Shown piece after piece: positions 6,215 through 9,594 of a stretch of 9,594 nt of DNA (position 1 is its first letter; each line of letters starts with the position of its first letter). The notes beneath the pieces are model-generated. The model was given only the letters and a program-made list of their open reading frames with translations, did not search any database and was not told where the DNA came from. The stretch is taken from NCBI RefSeq assembly GCF_938029485.1, contig NZ_CALHGC010000156.1, positions 1 through 9,594 on the forward strand. Reading direction: 5' to 3'. This DNA is from an uncultured Treponema sp. (GTDB taxonomy: Bacteria > Spirochaetota > Spirochaetia > Treponematales > Treponemataceae). The translations under genes and the position numbers were made by a program.

Positions 6215-6523
6215 TTAATCAACGTCAAATTCATTATGTGTAAAAACATTAACATTTTGCGCCAAAACCCTGCCAACCCCTTGTGTTTTAAGTTCGCGAT
6301 CACGCGTGGCTTGATCGATTTTGTAAAGGTCCCGGTTTGCGTGTATGTTTTCCTTTTTATGCTGAAAGTATACATTTATCGTAAAGTGCTCTGCCGAAGA
6401 AATTTTCAGATGATAGACGGCTCTTTGTTGTAAATTACGTTCACCGGCAAACAATGTAGCTACTGTAATAAAAAATAATATTATCGGCACCGATTTTATT
6501 TGTTCAAAAAGTGGTTCGTACAT
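6215..6523 (-). CDS. Small membrane-anchored or exported protein
   Basis: This encodes 102 residues from the ATG at 6521-6523, which has GGAGG eight bases upstream. A start 15 bases earlier (6538) has no ribosome-binding site. A hydrophobic segment (PIILFFITVATLFAGE, residues ~13-28) could be a signal anchor or a late signal peptide. The rest is hydrophilic, with basic and acidic stretches (HKKENIHANRDLYK, ATRDRELK) and no recognised motif. It ends 14 bp before the start of the lectin protein, so the two are almost certainly co-translated; a role in export or anchoring of that protein is possible but inferred from position only. The region just upstream (6524-6574) is a recombination scar, so its promoter may be recently acquired. 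Confidence 0.65.
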   Translation of the reverse strand: MYEPLFEQIKSVPIILFFITVATLFAGERNLQQRAVYHLKISSAEHFTINVYFQHKKENIHANRDLYKIDQATRDRELKTQGVGRVLAQNVNVFTHNEFDVD

Positions 6524-6563
6524 AACAAAGGCCTCCATTACTAAAATGATTTGTCTTATTCGT

Positions 6564-6587
6564 GCGGGAGGTATTCATACCTGCCGC
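6564..6587. repeat. Hairpin at the edge of the FGE remnant
   Basis: GCGGGAGGTAT and ATACCTGCCGC pair over 11 bp with one mismatch and a two-base centre. It lies exactly where homology to the lectin gene ends (about 6588). No T-run follows on the minus strand, so it is more likely a junction structure than a terminator for the LRR gene. Confidence 0.45.
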
Positions 6588-6736
6588 TCCTGCGTTACTT
6601 CCGTTTCGCCTATATAATACGCTGACAGGCTGACCGAGTGTTCTTGGTTATCCTCCATGTTATTATCGCCCAGTACTGCGCCTTGTACCGCAGCTATAGG
6701 CTTCATCGCAAAACGTATACCTTTTACCGTGTAGGT
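6575..6736 (-). pseudogene. Remnant of an FGE/lectin domain once fused to the LRR protein
   Basis: In the frame that begins at 6736 the translation reads TYTVKG, then AVLGDNNMEDNQEHSVSLSA and YYIGETEVTQE, and ends at a TGA (6575-6577). It matches the start of the FGE domain of the lectin protein (~499-548) almost residue for residue. At DNA level it aligns with 4558-4720, and homology stops abruptly at about 6588. It follows the LRR coding frame but is out of frame with it, because 13 bases present in the paralogue (after GCCGCC) are missing at the 6738/6739 junction. The LRR gene therefore once read into a lectin domain that was first frameshifted and later (or simultaneously) truncated. Confidence 0.8.
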
Positions 6737-7923
6737 TTGGCGGCGCCACCGAAGCCTGTACCGCGCTCCGATTTCTCCGTCACCTCAAGCTCTTCAAAAT
6801 CTTCTCCGCCAACCTGTTTATAAAGCGTCCAGTTTTTTGCTCTTGCAGTTTTTATTGCTGCTTGGAGACCGGCGGAAGAGCTCCAATCCGTATAGTTTCC
6901 TTCACTCTGATTATCCTCTTCCGTGTAAAATACGGCTTCAGTTTCTTCATCCGTTCTGCGCTCGGGCAAACTGTTGAGTATCCGTATAAGGGCATCTTCT
7001 TCAAGGCGGTTATGCTGAAAAACCAGCGCCTGTAAGGCGGGTAAGCCCTGCACATTGAGTGCGGTAAGCTGATTATCCGAGCACACCAGCATCTGTAAAG
7101 CCGTCAGACCCTGTACATCGAGGGAAGTTAGCCGGTTATTTTCACAGTACAGCATACGTAAGCCGGTAAGTCCCCGTACATCGATGGAAGCGATTGCATT
7201 GGAACTGCAATCCAGCTTCTGTAAAGCAGTCAGCCCCTGTACATCGAGGGAGGTTAGCCGGTTATTTTCACAGTACAGTATACGTAAGCCGGTAAGTCCC
7301 CGTACATCGATGGAAGCGATTGCATTGGAACTGCAATCCAGCTCCTGTAAAGCAGTCAGCCCCTGCACATCAAGGGATGTCAGCCGGTTATTGTCACAGT
7401 GCAGTGCCTGCAGCGCGGTAAGCCCCCGTACATCGAGGGATGCGATTTCGTTATCATTGCAGTACAGCTCCTGCAAAGCGGTCAACCCACGTATATCCAG
7501 TGCGGTAAACCAATTTTTGCCGCAATACAGCGTATGTAAGCCGGTTAATTCCCGTACATCAAGCGAAGTAAGCATATTGTTTTGGCAATACAGCTCCTGC
7601 AAAGCCGTTAAGCCGCGAACATCGAGCGCGGTAAGTTCATTGAAGCTGCAGTTCAGCTCGGTAATGTCTCCTTTGAGCACAACCTTTGTTCCCGTTGCTG
7701 TGAGGATTGTTTCTTCATCGCTCGGTAATTCCGTCACCGTGCAGCCTTCTACCTGTACGGGCGAGCCGTCTGCCGTTACCGCCGTCACGGTTATCTCTTT
7801 TTCATGCGGGCTTATTCCGAGTATAGCCTTTCCTGTGCCAGCAGTTTTCACAGAATTTTCTGCTGCTGCGATACTCGCTGTCAACAGTCCTGTTAAAAAT
7901 AATACCGTCAAAAATTTTTTCAT
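6724..7923 (-). CDS. Secreted leucine-rich-repeat protein with cysteine ladder, C-terminally truncated
   Basis: This encodes 399 residues. It has a signal peptide (1-~21, MKKFLTVLFLTGLLTASIAAA), a short beta-rich N-cap (~35-86), ten 21-residue LRRs (87-296) of consensus LxxLxCxxNxLTSLDVxGLTA, an eleventh degenerate repeat, and a connector (~325-395) shared with the lectin protein. Every one of the ten repeats has the Cys, as in the cysteine-ladder LRRs of Listeria InlJ. LRR proteins of this style in oral treponemes (for example LrrA) are surface adhesins; adhesion here is inference. Translation ends at KPTR and a TAA created by a 13-bp deletion relative to the paralogue, which cuts off an FGE/lectin domain. 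Repeats 6-9 are a recent 126-bp duplication. The Shine-Dalgarno is weak: AGGGG is ~17 bases from the ATG. The gap to the upstream regulator is only 33 bp. Confidence 0.9.
   Translation of the reverse strand: MKKFLTVLFLTGLLTASIAAAENSVKTAGTGKAILGISPHEKEITVTAVTADGSPVQVEGCTVTELPSDEETILTATGTKVVLKGDITELNCSFNELTALDVRGLTALQELYCQNNMLTSLDVRELTGLHTLYCGKNWFTALDIRGLTALQELYCNDNEIASLDVRGLTALQALHCDNNRLTSLDVQGLTALQELDCSSNAIASIDVRGLTGLRILYCENNRLTSLDVQGLTALQKLDCSSNAIASIDVRGLTGLRMLYCENNRLTSLDVQGLTALQMLVCSDNQLTALNVQGLPALQALVFQHNRLEEDALIRILNSLPERRTDEETEAVFYTEEDNQSEGNYTDWSSSAGLQAAIKTARAKNWTLYKQVGGEDFEELEVTEKSERGTGFGGAAKPTR
6739..6937 (-). repeat. 199-bp module copy in the LRR gene
   Basis: This is the second copy of the connector module, offset by 2017 bp from 4722-4920 and with one mismatch. 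Its low-coordinate edge coincides with the deletion junction that frameshifts the LRR gene. Confidence 0.9.
7111..7362 (-). repeat. Tandem 126-bp duplication within the LRR array
   Basis: Units 7111-7236 and 7237-7362 differ at three or so positions (for example gggaagtta/gggaggtta, cagcatac/cagtatac, agcttctg/agctcctg). Each encodes two LRRs (42 residues), with differences such as E/K and I/M. The next unit toward high coordinates is much more diverged, so this is a recent duplication and the array probably varies in length between strains. Confidence 0.9.
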
Positions 7924-7956
7924 AAGTGTTTATTAAAATCCCCTATATATAAATGT

Positions 7957-9261
7957 CTAATTCTTTGCTTTCACAATCCACCGGCCGTCTTTTGCACTGC
8001 CGACATACTCAATCTTGTTATCTTTTCTTAATTTTTCAATATCACGCTCTACAGTCCGTTTAGATACATTTAAAAGCTCTTTAAGTCTATCTGCTGTCAT
8101 AGCGTTATCACTTTCTATATATCTTATGATCCTTTCCAGTCTATTGTTTGCACTTATTTTTTGACCGTCATTTTGACCGTCATAATTTCGATTAAACAAG
8201 GTAACGATCACCCCGTTATCGGAAATGTAATAGTCGGGCTGTTTTTTGTAATGTGCATAATCTTCAAAGATTCTGCGCACTCCCGAAGCATAATTTTCAA
8301 TAACATCAGCTTTATCCAGAGTATCCACGATAATTTTATTTCTTTTTGCAACCATACCCATTTTTATGTTTTCCAATGTCAATCCGTCAGGCAAGCTGCC
8401 GGGAGAAAAAATCTGCACCCTATCGTCATAAAATTCTATTTTTATATCACCGCTTAAAGTCCAATCTCTATGACAATAACAATTTACGATAGCTTCTCTG
8501 AGTGCTCTTTCGGGAATATCCAAATATTCATCCCGTTCAGGTTTTCCGGTAATGGTGATTTTTTTTCGATTTGATAAATTGGCAAAATAGAGAACTTCAT
8601 CTAATTGTTTTAAGATGGAGCCGGTAAATTCTTTTTTATCCAAAAAGACATTCACCGTAGTGCCTTGAAAAACGGCAAACTTACTAATCGTAGGATTTTG
8701 GTCGCTCAATAACAAAGCAGCATTATTGTATTTATTATCCTTATCTATGAGGGATAGAGCATATTTGTCAAAGAGCGCTCCTTTTTCTTTAAATCTATTT
8801 TCTATATACTTAAAGGTCAAATCTTCCCGATGGCATAACAAACGCTCATAATCATGCTGACTATGCTGCCGTATCATTCTTTGAATTTCATCAAAACTTG
8901 CAAGTCTTTTTGTACTGCCGACTCTGACATATACGCCTTTTGTATTAAAACCTTCTCCGTCTTTATAAAAATAAGGTCTTTCTTTTCCCTTAAGAATCTT
9001 TATCCTAAAAGGTGTTTCATTTGGATAGATATATATTAAATTCGTTACATCGGGATTAAAAGCATTTACAATCCAATTTGAGAGTATTTCTTCCCATACT
9101 TTCTTTTTTTCGTTTATAAGATCATAATGTATAGTTCCGCTGTCATCTACACCTAAATAGATTTCTCCATTGGTGCTATTTAAAAAAGAGACGATTTCAG
9201 CTTTAAGTGCACTTTGCTTTTTAGGAATATCGATTTTAAACTCTTTATTATAATCTTCCAT
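7957..9261 (-). CDS. AlbA_2/HATPase/winged-helix transcriptional regulator
   Basis: This encodes 434 residues. The N-terminal AlbA_2 (Schlafen-type) domain (~5-125) has EFKIDIPKK, then AEIVSFLNSTNGEIYLGVDDSG, and ends RVGSTKRLAS. A GHKL ATPase-like domain (HATPase_c_4, ~250-350) carries REAIVNCYCHRDW, with the N-box Glu and Asn, and VQIFSPGSLPDGL. A C-terminal winged helix (~374-432) has ADRLKELLNVSKRTVERDIEKL. This architecture is often annotated as a RecG-like or ATP-binding transcriptional regulator; its ligand and targets are not known. A DGQN linker repeat joins the last two domains. No strong Shine-Dalgarno precedes 9261; the RhuM stop is 10 bases upstream, so translational coupling is possible. 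The gene looks intact. Confidence 0.9.
   Translation of the reverse strand: MEDYNKEFKIDIPKKQSALKAEIVSFLNSTNGEIYLGVDDSGTIHYDLINEKKKVWEEILSNWIVNAFNPDVTNLIYIYPNETPFRIKILKGKERPYFYKDGEGFNTKGVYVRVGSTKRLASFDEIQRMIRQHSQHDYERLLCHREDLTFKYIENRFKEKGALFDKYALSLIDKDNKYNNAALLLSDQNPTISKFAVFQGTTVNVFLDKKEFTGSILKQLDEVLYFANLSNRKKITITGKPERDEYLDIPERALREAIVNCYCHRDWTLSGDIKIEFYDDRVQIFSPGSLPDGLTLENIKMGMVAKRNKIIVDTLDKADVIENYASGVRRIFEDYAHYKKQPDYYISDNGVIVTLFNRNYDGQNDGQKISANNRLERIIRYIESDNAMTADRLKELLNVSKRTVERDIEKLRKDNKIEYVGSAKDGRWIVKAKN
8160..8183 (-). repeat. 12-bp tandem repeat in the regulator linker
   Basis: Two exact copies of tttgaccgtcat encode D-G-Q-N-D-G-Q between the ATPase-like domain and the winged helix. The period is four codons, so copy-number change keeps the frame and alters only linker length. 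Confidence 0.75.
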
Positions 9262-9271
9262 ATTTTCTAAA

Positions 9272-9565
9272 TTACACCGCCCGCTCAGAATTAACTTTAA
9301 AGCCTACGGCAATAATCATTTGCAATCCGTAGTGTTTTGTGTCATAGTCTTTTCCGTCAGCGGCAGTTATCCGAAAATTTCGGATAACTGAATTTTCTTG
9401 CAATTCACTATCAATAAAAATTTTCTTAATATGATAGTTGACTGTTCTTACATCAACATCATACAAAACAGCCATCATTTTTTGAGTCAGCCAAATATTT
9501 TCATCTTCATACCGTATTTCGATACTTTCAGCGCTTTTGCCCCCGATTCGGTTACCCCGAACCAT
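9272..9565 (-). pseudogene. RhuM-family protein truncated by a premature stop
   Basis: The translation matches the N-terminal core of the Virulence_RhuM family (usually ~300-340 residues): IRYEDENIWLTQKMMAVLYD, VRTVNYHIKKIFIDSELQEN, then ITAADGKDYDTKHYGLQMII and AVGFKVNSERAV. The TAA falls where the family normally continues with Q-F-R-K (residue 98), and the bases after it still read F-R-K in frame before homology is lost. This fits a CAA-to-TAA change plus a deletion that brought in the next gene. The ATG at 9565 has no ribosome-binding site of its own and lies inside a different start region. RhuM function is not established; phage-like or virulence associations are reported. A 27-bp palindrome lies inside the gene. 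Confidence 0.8.
9364..9390. repeat. 27-bp perfect palindrome inside the RhuM gene
   Basis: The arms are CAGTTATCCGAAA and its exact complement around one central A (9377). It encodes the V-I-R-N-F-R-I-T stretch just before AADGK. It shares its outer five bases, symmetry and single-base centre with the Bro-N palindrome at 3586-3614. Confidence 0.9.
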
Positions 9566-9582
9566 TTTTGTAGTTTAGTCAT
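9487..9582 (-). pseudogene. Leader and first codons of a possible ABC transporter gene
   Basis: An ATG at 9580-9582 has a strong AGGGAGG (9588-9594) with a 5-base spacer. It reads MTKLQKWFGVTESGAKALKV, followed by ~11 unrelated codons and a TGA at 9487. The start resembles the N-terminus of spirochaete/Firmicute ABC exporter subunits (L.KWF.LT..GAK.L). The RhuM homology lies in another frame from about 9520. The simplest reading is a recombination joint between a transporter 5' end and a RhuM fragment. The transporter assignment rests on ~20 residues only. Confidence 0.4.
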
Positions 9583-9594
9583 ATAAACCTCCCT

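Noticed and set aside
6091..6375. 94-codon minus-strand frame spanning two genes
   Set aside because: It overlaps the end of the small membrane protein and the start of the lectin protein in another frame and lacks a good start.
7030..7665. CRISPR array from regularly spaced repeats
   Set aside because: The period is 63 bp of coding LRR sequence with diverged units, not short identical repeats with unique spacers.
7184..7936. 250-codon open frame on the plus strand
   Set aside because: It is the antisense of the repetitive LRR gene; its regularity mirrors the repeats, and it has no ribosome-binding site or protein character.
7924..7956. Promoter for the LRR gene in the 33-bp gap (TATATA box)
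   Set aside because: The AT-rich TATATA has no -35 at acceptable spacing; readthrough from the upstream regulator is as likely.
1..9594. DGR reverse transcriptase, template repeat, tRNA or rRNA genes
   Set aside because: I looked for RT motifs, an AAC-rich copy of the variable region, and RNA genes on both strands and found none.

Overview
The window looks like accessory chromosomal DNA from a host-associated spirochaete, most likely an oral Treponema. The reasons are moderate-to-low GC, a secreted cysteine-containing leucine-rich-repeat protein, a large secreted protein with a formylglycine-generating-enzyme (FGE/SUMF1) type C-type-lectin domain, and many small secreted or membrane hypotheticals beside phage-like Bro-N and RhuM genes. 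The genus is an inference from protein style; no rRNA or other marker is present. Every gene I accept is on the minus strand, so transcription runs from high to low coordinates.

Right end (9594-7957): the first codons of what resembles an ABC transporter gene run out of frame into a RhuM-family gene. That gene is cut short by a stop inside its conserved core and is followed by an intact AlbA_2/HATPase/winged-helix regulator. Middle (7923-3867): a secreted LRR protein comes first; its C-terminal lectin domain was lost by a small frameshifting deletion and then truncated, and the remnant is still readable. A short membrane-anchored protein follows, and then a 777-residue secreted multidomain protein. 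The last ~40 codons of that protein have the codon signature of a diversity-generating retroelement (DGR) variable region. The LRR and lectin proteins share a 199-bp block with one mismatch, so modules are being exchanged between them.

Left half (3805-1): a decayed Bro-N gene overlaps a six-TM protein. Next come an orphan fragment of the Ig-like domain seen in the lectin protein, and a signal-peptide ORF that runs into a dense cluster of hairpins. A MATE efflux pump, a small secreted protein and the start of another secreted protein (cut by the window edge) follow.

The two strongest signals are these. (1) The probable DGR target has no reverse transcriptase or template repeat nearby, so it would be served in trans. 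(2) Two long near-perfect palindromes lie inside the Bro-N and RhuM genes. Both have CAGTT...AACTG ends and a one-base centre, but their inner arms differ, each stays self-complementary, and they are read in different frames. This points to a DNA-level element or process. The rest of the region shows repeated module shuffling, truncation and paralogue scarring.
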